Source: Leucocoprinus leucothites (taxonomy: Eukaryota; Basidiomycota; Agaricomycetes; Agaricales; Agaricaceae). Taken from it: a stretch of 64,000 nucleotides of DNA. The notes below the pieces were generated by a model. The model was not told the origin of the DNA. It searched no databases and saw nothing but the letters and a program-made list of their open reading frames with translations. This document shows, piece by piece, positions 10,761-22,037 of the stretch; within the stretch, counting starts at the first letter, position 1; each line of letters begins with the position of its first letter. The stretch is from assembly GCA_013368445.1 (NCBI GenBank), contig JAACJO010000025.1:1-64000 (forward strand), in the 5' to 3' direction. A program made the position numbers and the translations under genes.

Positions 10761-11696
10761 TCACCGAAGGTTCACATTGGTTTTCAACTCACAGTCACCA
10801 AGGATAACCTTGTATAATAAGGTCATTTATTTTAGTATGGTCAGACTGCCGAATTCCCAGACGTACGTGTGCAACCTAGCCCCATAAGCATCGGAGTCAA
10901 AGCATCCCACAGTCGACTACACTCACATGTATATTATCAGGGCCAAATTCTTTGTTGAGAGTCTGAGATAGAAAGCGCAAAGCACACTGGAATAATGAAG
11001 AGGTGCCGGCGAAAGCGTTTATTTGGAGGCTCTCGGTACCGCCTGTGAATATCAGTGTCCCGTATTTACGAGACCCACTCTCGAGGCTAGTATTTTCCCT
11101 GAAAGCGAGGATAGCTTGTCTCGCAAAGCTAACAGCGGCTATAATGTTGGCTTGAGTAGATTGCTCGATTTCGTCTGGCGTTATGTCCAGGAATCTTTTG
11201 CGTTCAGGACGGGGGGAGTTCCAGATACCAACTCTTATCTCATAAGAACTGCCATTGAACCTTTTTTTGATTGACTCCCATACTTCCACGATGGCTTGTG
11301 CAGAATAGGATTGCAATAAGAATGTGGCGGCCTATATATGTTGTAGTTAGCTAGGGTTTTGAGCGATTGAAGGAAGGGAGATGATATAGTAGTGAAGTTA
11401 GTGCCGTGCTAACCTCAACGCCAGAAATAGAACTTAACTCCCTCTGTAACCTATCCAAGGAATTGTTTGGAGTGTCCACGAGTGCGATAGCGTATCCTTC
11501 TCCAGCGAACCTATGTCTAAGTAACTAAGTCAGCACTGGAATTGGGGCAATGATGATACTGAGAATAATAGCCTGACTCTGGAGCTTACTTACGCTACGG
11601 CTGCTCCTGCCCCCCTATCGTTATCAACACCTGAATAAACGTCGAAGTTAGAAACACCTCAAATGCTGTACTAAAATACGGACCTGCGATTACCAT
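10761..11696 (-). CDS. Short-chain dehydrogenase/reductase (C-terminus uncertain)
   Basis: A Rossmann-fold NAD(P)-dependent oxidoreductase of unknown substrate. Proposed exons are 11696-11684, 11630-11594, 11516-11414, 11331-10927, 10875-10867 and 10808-10761. The N-terminus gives a glycine-rich cofactor loop (MVIAGVDNDRGAGAAVAHRF), then EGYAIALVD. The large exon carries GTLIFTGGTESL and ALRFLSQTLNKEFGPDNIHV, matching the fungal SDR pattern GTLIFTGATASL ... ALSQSLAKEFGPQNIHVAH. The usual YxxxK is not obvious: the aligned stretch is FAGTSSLFQCAL, as in divergent fungal SDRs that lack the canonical Tyr. The tail depends on a 9-nt exon and a short last exon and is weak; without that splicing the frame ends at 10897. 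The product would be about 204 residues, shorter than the usual 240-270. It may be fused to the lectin gene just upstream. Confidence 0.65.
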
Positions 11697-11716
11697 GACC
11701 CTTCTGACTATTGATA

Positions 11717-12385
11717 TCATTCAGATTCCGGGGAATTATATTCGAACTTAACAACGTACTCACATTCAACTAAACTCCAGCGTTGGTGAACACCAGGGGA
11801 ACAATAAAGGCAAACTATGCCATCCAGGGTTGCGCCGTTTAGACCAAATTCGAGTCTCTTGTCAGATCGCGGTACCTGCACCCTTTGCACTGACGTTAGG
11901 TTCGGTGTGAGTAGTGTAAAACTAGATATATAATTCACCTAAACACAGGGGCCAGCGCCGCTCCCGGACCCACTTCAAGGTGGAGATGCCATTTGAATGG
12001 TTCCTGAGATCCGACAACCTTTGTCCAATTGGCATACTCAGCATCACTATTTCTTGGGCCTTCTACGGCAACGTAAAGCCCTGTTGAAACGTTCTTGATG
12101 TACCATCCGTCGTTCGTTTCCAAGAACTCCCACTGCGAGAAAATGTGTCGTTCAGACTTTTTTGTTGAGCATGATGGACAGAGGCCTACTTTTTGATTGT
12201 CTCCTCCATGAAATCCATGCCGTATAACTGTAAAAACAAATATCAGTGCCATTTTTGCGACAAATAAGATCGAAAGTGGGCATACTCGAACGATGATCTG
12301 AGGTCGATAGGTTCAGAACTTGGTCAGTGAAATAACCATTCGTGAGCCTGTAGCGGCGACCAGAGTGGACTTCTCTGACGCTCAT
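11717..12385 (-). CDS. Beta-trefoil (ricin B-like) lectin
   Basis: A small, probably sugar-binding cytosolic protein; no signal peptide is visible. Exons are 12385-12286, 12227-12190, 12132-11939 and 11882-11717 (165 residues), with GT..AG introns of 56-58 nt. It starts MSVREVHSGRRYRLTNGYF and has two clear QxW-type repeats (DNQKWEFLE and VHQRWSLVE) with IKNVSTGLYVAVEG between them. The plus-strand lectin at 27495 has the same plan, and its first intron lies at the equivalent position and phase (after DHRS here, after DNHT there), so the two are paralogues. The last 15 residues, after RWSLVE, may be intron read-through: a consensus donor GTGAGT starts there and the SDR coding sequence begins just downstream. 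Fungal lectins of this type often act in defence, but the ligand is unknown. Confidence 0.75.
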
Positions 12386-13926
12386 TTTCGCTGGATAGGA
12401 AGGTCTAGGGGGGTGTTACGGTAGGGCCCATCTTTCCCGCGTAGGTTTATGTATTCCCCTCGGAAGATGAAGGAAAGATCCAGAAGGTGATGTAGAGCGA
12501 GGCATCCACACTGAAAGGCTCAGAATCTCAACAAGCCCATAGATTATGGAGAACGACAAGCGCCGAACCACAGCTTGTACTTCGGCAGAGATGAACAAAC
12601 ATGGCATATGAGAAGATAAGGAAGGATCGGAGAAGAAAATAGGTAGAACACTCCAAATCCGTGCAATCAGTTTAGTGCTGATAACAGTTGTGAATCGATG
12701 AGCCTGATATGACATGGTGCATCTGGTTAAGCAAAGATTGAACATTCAGAACGGAGCAACTTAGTTGCTGACTTCCAAACGAATAGCTGCACCGCAGTTA
12801 TAGAACATGGACCTCGTGACGGTGCGGGCAGGCCCGTGCACTATTTTATTATTCCAAATTCGACCCATCTGTACGATAGTCGAAGATTAGCATCCGGCCG
12901 GGGTAGTTGGCCTTTTTCAGACAGTTCTCGTCTCTCTTCAAGCCTGGAACTTAGGGGCGGTGAGAGTGGTAGATAATCTTATGTTTATCTCCCAACCGCT
13001 GTGCATAGCACCAAGACTGCGGATCGAACAAAAGCAAGGCTTGTACCATCAAAGATCATGGGACTTGCGTGAATTCTTGAGCCCGAGTCGAAGAAGAGTC
13101 GGGACGACTTGAACAGGGAACAAGCCGCATGCCGCAGTTTGTGGGCGTCTGTCACAACTATCGTAGAGTAGTCACGTGATGTGATGAGCGCGATGCGTCA
13201 ACGCGTCGTTTCACTTGGCTCTTGTTCGTGATTTCAAGTTCCATTTTTCTGCCATTTGTGTCCGATAGTTGTCCAGAGCTGGATACTGAAGTCAAAAACT
13301 AACTCGGAATATTCTGCGTGAAACATCATCTGAATTTCTGGCACTACAATACCTCACACGACAACCACATTTTCCAAACTGCTCCAATGCCAAACTGCTC
13401 TAGTCCCCTGCGTTTATGTTTATGCTACTTCTGTATAGCTACACAAAATCTCTCGCTTCCTTCAATTTGACACTGTTTAAAACAAGTCACCATTGAATCC
13501 CAAGTATTTTTATAATTTTCTAAATCGGAACGCAGAAAAAGAGCGAAGACCCAAAACTCAAAATCAACAAAGTAAAGAAGAAGAAAAAGCAAAGCAAATT
13601 CGACAAGAAAATGAAACGTGTGGTATGTAATGCGACATACAAAGAAAAAAATCTATAGATATCAAACAGCTAGGAGGAAGGCACGGGGTAAATTCTTCTT
13701 TGGTGGGGATAATTGTTTAACCTAGATGTAAGCATTCCGAAGCCAAGGACAGAAGCAACAAGAAGAACACGGAAAGGGAAGGGGTGTCATGTCCGTATAG
13801 TGACGTACGAAAGCAATTGATATGATATGTCCGAAACCCGGAAAATCGTTAGAAAACCAAACAACACATCGACAGTGCGAGCAAGCAAACTCAACACCAA
13901 CTTCGAACTTCAACCAACCCACCAAC
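12386..13926. other. Intergenic, no gene recognised
   Basis: This is upstream sequence of the lectin and downstream sequence of the xylulokinase gene. Only short frames without family resemblance are present (for example a 109-codon minus-strand frame at 12416-12745 of scrambled composition). The stretch 13480-13620 is A/T-rich and fits a 3' untranslated or terminator region. Confidence 0.5.
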
Positions 13927-16900
13927 TCATACAATGCCTTTAACCAACATCCCCTCCAACCGACAATACTCTGGCACAATCGCCGCATACGTCAAAAACG
14001 CATCACTATCCGGCTCTGCCACCTTTGCCCAACCAATCTGTGCTTCCGCATCTGCCGTAGTCAATGCCACAACCGGCGTCAGCGGTGTCGGGTTCGTCGT
14101 CGCAGTAGCACCAGAACCCGAAGTCGAGTTTGACGCAGCAATGGGTTGTCCAGGAATAGATCCACCACCGGGTGTAGTTTGTCCATTCGAAGCCGTACCA
14201 CTCCCTGGGCCCGGACTGAGATTGCCCATTCCAAGACCGGACATGCTTATGCCTAACGCGCTGACGTCTGGAGAGGTATATGCGGTTGAAACACCAGCGC
14301 TACCGTGTACTGAGCTCGTGCTGGACGAAAGAGTATCGATCGTTGATCCAGTTTGGGTCCTCATCCTGCCAGTCATAGGATCGTACAGGGGCGACGAGGC
14401 AGGCCCGACAACTGATTCAAATCCTTGTGGTGAAGATACGTGCCCTCCCATAGCCATAATCGCCGGATCATGCTGCAAACCGGAGGTAGAGATACCTAAC
14501 CCTCCAAATGACATGGGCGAGTTGCCGTTGTTACCAGCGAGTGGCGATGTAGGCAAAAGGTCCTCTTCGTCCTCCTCAAACACCGTTGCTCCAACACCCG
14601 AGCGTGGACCATAAGGCGTACTCGTCCCACTATTCGCACCGCTCCCGGGACCACCAGTACCCCCTCCAGCACCGCCAACATTCAATCCAACACCCGCAGC
14701 ACCAGCGACCAACCCAAGTAAACCCTGTGCTCCAGCGCCGCTCATTGCAGACGCAGAAGCTGCCAATCCAGCCGGTAACGGCCCGATATGGGTACGCAGA
14801 GGTACACCGCCAGTCGCGATCCACCGTTTCTGCAACAGCCTCCTGATCTCATCTTCAAACACGCCTAGGCCTCTGCCACTACCACCTGTAGAGCCACCAG
14901 TGAGAGAACCAGAAGACGAACCACCACTGGCCCATTCACGACCCCACACCCATCTCGCAACATATGCTCCTCCGAGAGCCGCACGACCAGGGAACCCAGC
15001 TACAGGTGTATTTCTATGGGGTATAATTTGCGCGGAATCAACCTGGGTGTTGGGAACATATACTGGTGCGTTGAATACATCTCCAACGAGGTTGGATATG
15101 GATGGGAAGTTCGCCGCTGCTCCAGTCGAAATGATACGCGATGGCAGAGGTGTATGATCATATGGATCAAAAGGGATCCCAAGTGCCGAGTTCGCAATAA
15201 CACTCGGAATCGCCGAAGCAGATGCAGCAGCGTTAGCAGAGGATGATGGGGTAGAACTTCTAACGATGAACGGTGGTGGTGTACCAGTGCCGCTGGAGTT
15301 CGGGTTGGAAGTGACGTTGACACGTCGTTGGGATGCAGATCCTAGAACACCTGTTCCCAACATTTTGGACCATTTAACGCGGAAGGAGAGGATCTGGGAT
15401 TCGACGAGACATCGAGGATTGGCACGAAGGTCACGGAATTCATTGACTTTGATTCCGGTTTCGAAGCGATAGATGCCTTTCACATGTGAGTAGGGATAGG
15501 CATCGGCCTGTAGGTGCCAGAAGGAAAAGAGTTTGTCGTCGAGGCTGGATGACATGGCATTGACATGGAAACGATTAGGTCGTAGGTTGGCGCGTGAGCA
15601 TATCACGGGATGAGTAAAACAGGTTGGTCGTCGCGGAGTTGGAATAAAAGATCGAGGAGAGTAGTGATCGAGATTTAGATGATCGAGGGAGGAAATATAT
15701 GCGTCATCGAGGAACAGCGGAACAAAACGTGATAATTGATTAGAATGTAGGCAATCGGGGCAATTCAAAATTGAATTACATAGGGATCAGTCAATTGCAA
15801 ATTCGTTCGGAGGCAGGGGTTCCACTCACCCAATAGATCCGCCAGGAGGAACGATGGCAACCAAACGATCAAACGCACTCCAGCTTTTGGTATACATGTC
15901 GCGTACCAGCGCGCGTGGAACATCCGAATTCCTGATTTGGAAAAAAAATGAAATTTCAGAATTCCCAACTTTGCACCGGGGTTTTGTGAGATGATACCGA
16001 CCTGTTACAAAGAGCAGCAATATACCTCCTCTTCTCTCCAGAGTCCTGTGCAGGATGGGGAAATAGATTATACATGCGTGTAGGGATATAGTTTTGTGCG
16101 GGAGTAAGTAACATATCCATTGGGCCGAAACTCAGAATTGCATCATTGGGAGAAGGACAGAGAGACAAGTAGGCGGCAAGGTAGTCTGACGTGAACGGGG
16201 TCACAAGGGTATCTATTATTGCCGCCATATCTGATTAGATGTGTTTATGAAGGTGGAAGGAAGACACGTACCAAGATCAAAACGATAGCGCTCCACAAGG
16301 TATCTAGACACATTTCCGGCGCGTCGTCCGCCACCGGTGGTATCAACATCACCTAACCATCCCCGTACACGTCTTCCCTCCTCCCTGCTTCCTCCAACGA
16401 TGTCCAGGGTGCCTTCGTCCCAATGACTGGGAGTTCCAGGTGTGGTGGAATGCACCCACATCCCAGTTGCGCAAGCCTCTGCTTCGCCCATGGGTATCCA
16501 TTTGCCAGTCAAAAGACTGCACAAAAAGGCGCTGGCAAGCTGTATCCTGCCTGTCCGCGCCCAAACTTCCTGTTGCCAGGTTTCTCGTACACGTAGCAGT
16601 TGTGCAGCAACCATGGCCGGCGTCGCTGCTGTTCCTACGCGGGCAGCCATACGCTCTGCCCCTCCAAGAAGATTTTCAATGATGATAGCATGAGACTGCG
16701 ATGCGGTATCTTGTGAGATGGGGGTATTTGGTAGCGAAAAGATATGCTTTGAAAAATGCGATTGAAATGGGAGACTAGGATCGAGAGATGAAAGAGACGG
16801 GACTGTCGTAGATTTCCACCAGACCAGGGCGTGTTGCGCTGCACCGCCGATGGATTTTACCCTGGATAAGTCGTGGTTCCTTGAGAGCTTTTGCAAGAGC

Positions 16901-17289
16901 ACATCTGTAAAGGCGAGCGTCACGTGTAAGTACGATCGAAGAAATAAATAGCAACCCCAAGAAAGGAGAAACGGAATTTCGTTTCGCAGCACGAGTGTAG
17001 ACTCACCGAGGCCCTTGATCCACATTTCTACGGGTGTTGTGTACGCATCGCCTGGTGTAGTGAAGATTCCGCCCTGTGTTCTGAGATCGAAGATAAATCG
17101 GGTTAGGGCGCCCAGGAATCAGAAAAACAAACGCGGAGAGACGCACTGATACTCGGGGAGCTCTGTGTCGAAATCGACACTCTCTGTGCCGACGAGCTCA
17201 AGACTCTCGTCGACGATTGACGCGCGGAATTGGTCTGTTGAAAGCTCTATGCCCAGAAAGAGGGCTGGCCCGGATTTTGTAACCGGCAT
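13927..17289 (-). CDS. XKS1: D-xylulose kinase (FGGY family) with a large low-complexity insertion
   Basis: Phosphorylates D-xylulose to xylulose 5-phosphate, linking pentose catabolism to the pentose phosphate pathway in the cytosol. Exons are 17289-17147, 17080-17007, 16904-16272, 16230-16002, 15931-15830 and 15544-13927, giving 932 residues; all phases agree. Family blocks include ALFLGIELSTDQFRASIVDE at the N-terminus, QTQGGIFTTP, VKSIGGAAQHALVWWKS, QDTASQSHA, GKWIPMGEAEACATGMW, LDIVGGSREEGRRV, DMLLTPAQNYIPT, GIYRFETGIKVNEFRDLR, IISTGAAANFPSISNLVGDVF and GRAALGGAYVARW. Fungal xylulokinases are 570-620 residues. The excess is a Ser/Gly/Pro-rich stretch between ALGGAYVARW and the conserved final helix (DSDAFLTYAAIVPEYCRLE), plus a shorter Ser-rich stretch before it. 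Intron 5 is unusually long (285 nt; the others are 41-102 nt). Confidence 0.93.
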
Positions 17290-17792
17290 AATGCTTGGGA
17301 GAGAAGGTACAGGGAAGAAACGTGCAGGAGGGATCGCGAGTAGAATCCGGCGTGTACACTGGAAAGTATTTTCCTTTTACCAGTGATTGCCCGAGGCAGA
17401 AGGGAGCTGGAAGAAAAAGATGTAGAGTCTGCTTGCTTTCTCACCCTCTCGCCCACTTTGCATCCCTTCATCACTGTCTGATGATGTAAGCATCCCACCT
17501 TCAGCGTCTTCCCGTTTAGGCGTTCATCACATGAGCTCTGGCACGACTTGTCCACTTGCGCGAGAGAATCAAGATAGTTACACAGCTGCCATATCTCTCT
17601 TTGTATATTTGGGAACCTCTCGGCCAACCTGAAGAATCTGATCCACACCATCCCCAACCTGCCAATTTGATGGCAATTTTGTAGCTCCCTATTGGTGCAA
17701 TAGTACTGTTTCATTGGCATCTGCCAAGTTCATTGCGTGAGAGGATCAAGACATTACACAGCAGCCACACCCCTTTTGTGTGGAAAGCCGGT
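17290..17792. other. Xylulokinase upstream region with a dispersed repeat fragment
   Basis: The xylulokinase promoter must lie here. Bases about 17637-17730 (from AATCTGATCCAC through GCCAATTTGATGGCAA to GGCATCTGCC) are a diverged copy of 18988-19085 and, in part, 22362-22420. No gene is seen. Confidence 0.55.
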
Positions 17793-18956
17793 GTGGAAAG
17801 CCGGAGTGAGCAGCTCAACGGAGCGCCCACTTGCATAATTGCCGAGGGCAAATTGCGGTTGGCCGACAAGGACCTCTGGGACCTAGCCCATTAGAAGGGC
17901 ACTAATTTTGATTCTTTCGACATTTTCCCTCCATCGCCGGTATTCCGCTATCTTGAAACACATTGTAGCCAACGCCGATTAGCGCTAATGCTATCAAGTC
18001 GTGCCCGGTTGGACCCTTTTTGAGACACACAAAAATAGCCGCCTGCAGTACCCATTTCCTTGGTCACAAACTAACATCGTGGTACTCGTAAGCACATATC
18101 TACCATCTCGTACGGTGCACGGGACATCCGAAGTTCGATTTTTACGTGCGATGCACCGACAAGCGCCCATGGCAGCCTCTGTATTATATCCTCCAGACCC
18201 CGTCATGCCATTTTTGCAGCCATTCTGCCGCAGCCTTATGCTAACCAGGATATGGGGATAGGGTGCATGTTCTCGACATGAACCCTCTCAAATAACTCAG
18301 GAACTACACTTAGAATATTTTTAGTGTACTTATTGTGTATTTAATGTTCATTGATCCTTCACAAGTAGGTGATCCATGGTCTGCCCTATTTTACTCCAGT
18401 GCTGGTTGTTCCTTGAAGGTATTTGTTCAATATTTGTGAAAAAGGGATGGAGAATAATGCAAAAAGCAAACACCACCAAATCTGTAGGGAATCACACAAA
18501 GATGACGGCGGTAAGTAATAGAGGAAAAATCTGGGAACATTTCTCAAAGTATACTGTATGCCTCCTTGAGCATTTCTCTCTTTCCTCTGTTATGTTCACC
18601 TGCTCGGTGAACCGTGCCTTACTTTCGTGGCCTTACTTTTGTGGTTCCTTTGTTTATCATCATCAGCTTAGTGTAGATATTGTGTACTAATTACTTCCCT
18701 CGTGCACTGCCGAGCTGAGCCAGGCGCTTGTTGGTACTTGGCCATCACTTGCACGTGAAAATCGAGCTTCAGACGTCTCGATGCGACATGCTGGAGCTCC
18801 ATTATGTACCATGAAGGGGCAGTGACCGGGGTCTTTACTACCTTTCTAGCGTTGTATCATTCGCCGGCAGCTGGGCATCAAATAACGGTCATGTAATTGA
18901 CATGCCACAACCGGCAACGAGCGCTCCGTTGAGCTGCTCACTCCAGCTTTCCATAC
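17793..18956. mobile_element. Inverted-repeat-bounded, MITE-like element
   Basis: Two 36-bp inverted arms, 17793-17828 (GTGTGGAAAGCCGGAGTGAG...) and 18921-18956, match at 34 of 36 positions when one is reverse-complemented. The 1.16 kb between them has no recognisable transposase, so it would be a non-autonomous DNA element or a relic. The left arm is preceded by a partial extra copy of its own start (GTGTGGAAAGCCG). TTTTGT occurs just outside both ends (about 17777 and 18957), a weak candidate target duplication. The transposon family was not identified. Confidence 0.45.
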
Positions 18957-19514
18957 TTTTGTATACCCGAAAGTCTCTCGACCATTCTGACAAATCTGAT
19001 CCACGTCATCCCCAACCCGCCAATTTGATGGCAACTTCAAGTACGGTAGGTCTCAACTGCTACCACTTCATCGGCATCTGTCAGAAAAATCAAAATGTCC
19101 CGCTGAGCCGCACCAAAGGTGATCAGACACTGCTATTATTTCATATCATGTTCCGTTTTCCGCACCTCAGTACAAGCTTCTCCTTCTCCCAGAACCAAAT
19201 ATCTGTATTCTCATATTACCATTTATCGGTTCCAGGAAACTCAACACATCGGCCCCGGGCATATGACAGGGTAGCCTTTTCCATGCTATTATTACCTCAG
19301 GTGCTTCTGGTGTCGTTCTTCAATGTGCAATGTATGTGGCTCATTGAATATTGCTGTGCTGAGAATAGTGGAAGCAGGCGTAGATTTCCGAACAGAAAGA
19401 GGGTGACAGAAGCGGTTATAATTCAGTCTTAATTCTGATTTATCTATATGGAGAGATAGACAAGCAAGTTCTAATACATGCCCAAATCTTTGTACAACCA
19501 GCAAGAGATCTTAA
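18957..19514. other. Non-coding flank between the IR element and duplication block A
   Basis: This holds the left edge of duplication block A (from about 19010) and the downstream region of the membrane-protein copy A. Short frames here have no family resemblance. Confidence 0.5.
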
Positions 19515-21605
19515 CTAAACTTGGGATTGTTCCATGGAGCGACGGTTCAAGGACCAAAACATAAATACTGCAAACACGAGGTGCGCTAGCGAAACTGAGA
19601 GGGCTAGTGAAATACCGCACCCAATAAACTTGAGTTTTGCAGCAAAGCAGGCACCCTGACTGGCTCCATGCTGTCTTTCCACAATCGTGACAATCTCCCA
19701 GAACGGCGAGGCAATTGATGCAGTCAAAAGAGTAAAATAAATGAAGAACCATAGCATTGGCAAGCAAAGAAATACCCAAAACTTTTTGTTGATCGATAAG
19801 CTCCAGTTCTCGCTTGAAGTCTAAAGTAATAAATGAGCTGTTGTACACAAGCTTTATGACAATGAAATGCCATACCTCCACCCACATGTGAATAGTATAC
19901 TCCCTCTCTAGTGTCCGAATATTCCCCCGGTAAAGAGCACTCATTACAAGATTGATTACCCCACTCAGGAGTGCTAGTGCTGCAATCATCCTTGTGACCG
20001 AACAAACAGGAAGACCAGCTACAGAGAGCATTGGGAAGATGAGTCTACATTCAAATTCCGGGTCAACTCTGAAGTCAGGCCTCGGCTGGGGGTAGCTATA
20101 ACTGGGATAACGTACGGTAATGTCCCGACAGACATGTAGCTGTATGTCTCCCAACACCACTTCATGTGATCGACATTTTCTAGCCAAAGTTTGGTAGGAT
20201 TTCTTATAATAGTACCGATAGTGCCACTGGAATCCCTGCCCTGATACCCGTACAAGCGGTACTGGAAGTATGCCGTACCAAAAGTGGCGACCAAAACAAG
20301 GTAATGAGCTCCTGTCAATAAGATGGCTTTGAGATGGCTTCATAAATACTAGTCAGTAAGACAAGATACAGTAGGGGAGGGGGAGATCACGAACAGGAAA
20401 GTTCGAGTGAAAATGTTGCTTGCAGATAATTGAACTCTGAGATTTGAGTCTATGGGTAAAGAAGGTATCTTCACTGGTAGCGCTGGGAGCCGAGACCTCG
20501 GAGTAGTAGGTAACATGGTTGGAGTCGTTGAGTAGGGTTATCCAGAGGCTGCAGGAGCGGAGGAAACTGGTATTTGAGACTCCCGTCGTTCCTCCTCTAT
20601 GAGAATATCAGATGTGGGATCGGCAAGTCTGTACAGTTGTGAACTCGTCGAGTCTGGTGAATGAGCTTTATTAGCTGGAGGAGAACCAGGAGAGGGGCTC
20701 TCTTAGGGCTAAGAGAGCGAGAACCGGACATCCAGGATGAAAACAGTAAAAAAAAACCGGAAGGTATCCGGAGATGCAGTCTCAGCACATCGAGGCGACA
20801 GCGCTATGGCAAAGTCGGAGGAGAGAGATACAGAAAAAGCACTGATTGCAAAGAAGCCAGGGCGGTGAAGTTCGGGGGCCCATGTGAAGTTTGCCGCTGA
20901 GAGCCGAGAGGATAGCCATGCATCCAACCGGTTTGATAACGTTAATGACCCGCAAGCCGATATGATTATCCAGAAAGCATCTGAGATCTGAATGGTCGAT
21001 CGAGTAAAATATCAACCTCCTATTAACCGGAATGCGTGATGGGGAAGGGCTAATTGTGCCCATTCCCAGCGCACCCTAGATATCTGCCCACTTAGTCACT
21101 TTATCAACTTGCGCGTATTCCCCGTGTTGATGGAATGCAATTAACGATTACTGCTCGCCGTATCGCCGTTAGCACATCATAAGTAGCAAGGAACAGAAAT
21201 AGCTCCGATGAAAAGTCACGACACTCACACACTGCCAGGCAGGCAGTGCTGCAATCAGCTCAGGTCTGAATGATCAATTGATCAAGGACTTCAGCGAAAA
21301 GCTCCTTTTTATTCATGCGCGGCACGACCGGCCCCGGGCATAGCGCTTTGTTCCACTGCTTTTAAGTAGCGCTCAGGTTCCACTGCTCAGAAAATCGCTG
21401 CTCCACAAAGGAACGACGGCGCTTGGGAGGCGCATGCGTTTTTTATTTTCAGGAATGGCGCTCTGGGGAAAAGCTGTATCACGAAAAGTTATAAATTTCC
21501 AGTAATATATTGAAGGCATAGCAGTACTTTCTCGGGCAGAAGTGTTCAACAACGTGTGACTTCAGCTTTTTATGACAGCTTCGCCTCGGTACAGCTCTTC
21601 AATGA
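19010..21605. repeat. Segmental duplication, block A
   Basis: From the GCCAATTTGATGGCAAC motif to CTCTTCAATGAGT this block matches 22362-24971 in the same orientation, with many substitutions and small indels. It contains membrane-protein copy A and its upstream region. Confidence 0.85.
19515..20731 (-). pseudogene. Multi-pass membrane protein, copy A (N-terminus broken)
   Basis: Family not recognised. The C-terminal half is open and hydrophobic: RLIFPMLSVAGLPVCSVTRM, then an exon with YRGNIRTLEREYTIHMWVE, an intron, and ETSSENWSLSINKKFWVF leading into LCLPMLWFFIYFTLLTASIA and a last segment (SLALSVSLAHLVFAVFMFW), ending SMEQSQV at 19515. An upstream exon encodes GAHYLVLVATFGTAYFQYRLYG and a loop. 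The Ser/Pro-rich N-terminal exon is damaged compared with copy B. An 11-bp net insertion after MSGSRSLSP shifts the frame, and a TAA replaces the Gln codon of the copy-B motif SEQPYST. Translation from the same start is therefore not possible, although a shorter protein from a later Met cannot be excluded. Confidence 0.55.
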
Positions 21606-21826
21606 GTAACAAGTACTCTCTCCAGGTCATAGACTCTAGAGACAATTCCTCACTTGACGATTCAATGATGGCACTGAGTGAGGAAATTTGTGTGGCCGAT
21701 GATGGGTTTATGGTGTTTCAGTCTGTCGATGATGATCCGAGTCTCACTGATGCTGACTGTACTGATGGAGATTCAAGTGACTCTCAGTCAGATTTCTCAG
21801 GTTCTGTGATGTTATATGATGATTAG
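21572..21826 (+). CDS. Small acidic hypothetical protein
   Basis: The 84-codon frame starts MTASPRYSSSMSNKYSL and becomes very acidic and Ser-rich (DDDPSLTDADCTDGDSSDSQ). It was not recognised and no intron was found. Its first codons lie at the right edge of duplication block A. The matching frame after block B (from 24938) diverges after MTASPRCSSSMS and stops soon after, and a third similar start lies near 25347. It may be a real small gene truncated in the other copies, or a chance frame. Confidence 0.3.
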   Translation: MTASPRYSSSMSNKYSLQVIDSRDNSSLDDSMMALSEEICVADDGFMVFQSVDDDPSLTDADCTDGDSSDSQSDFSGSVMLYDD

Positions 21827-22037
21827 AATTGAAACGTAGCTATACAATGCAGCCTCCTTCACAAACAAAGCAAAAAAAAATTATTTCAGAGACCTACACC
21901 CACTATGACACTTAGGTCCAAGTGGTCCGAACAACCCTCCAAACTACCGTGACATTTGAGAATTCACGAGCAAAAAAAATGGACCGTGACGTGACGTGTT
22001 CGAAGATTAAAAGTACTTACAGTAGTATCCAGTAGTA
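21827..22037. other. Unique spacer between duplicated blocks
   Basis: Short A-rich stretches (for example 21871-21880) but no gene or known site. Confidence 0.4.

Noticed and set aside
12416..12745. 109-codon minus-strand open frame upstream of the lectin
   Set aside because: No motif, no plausible splice partners and low-quality composition; treated as intergenic.
13934..14614. 226-codon plus-strand open frame
   Set aside because: Antisense to the low-complexity part of xylulokinase; long only because of the biased codon composition of that region.
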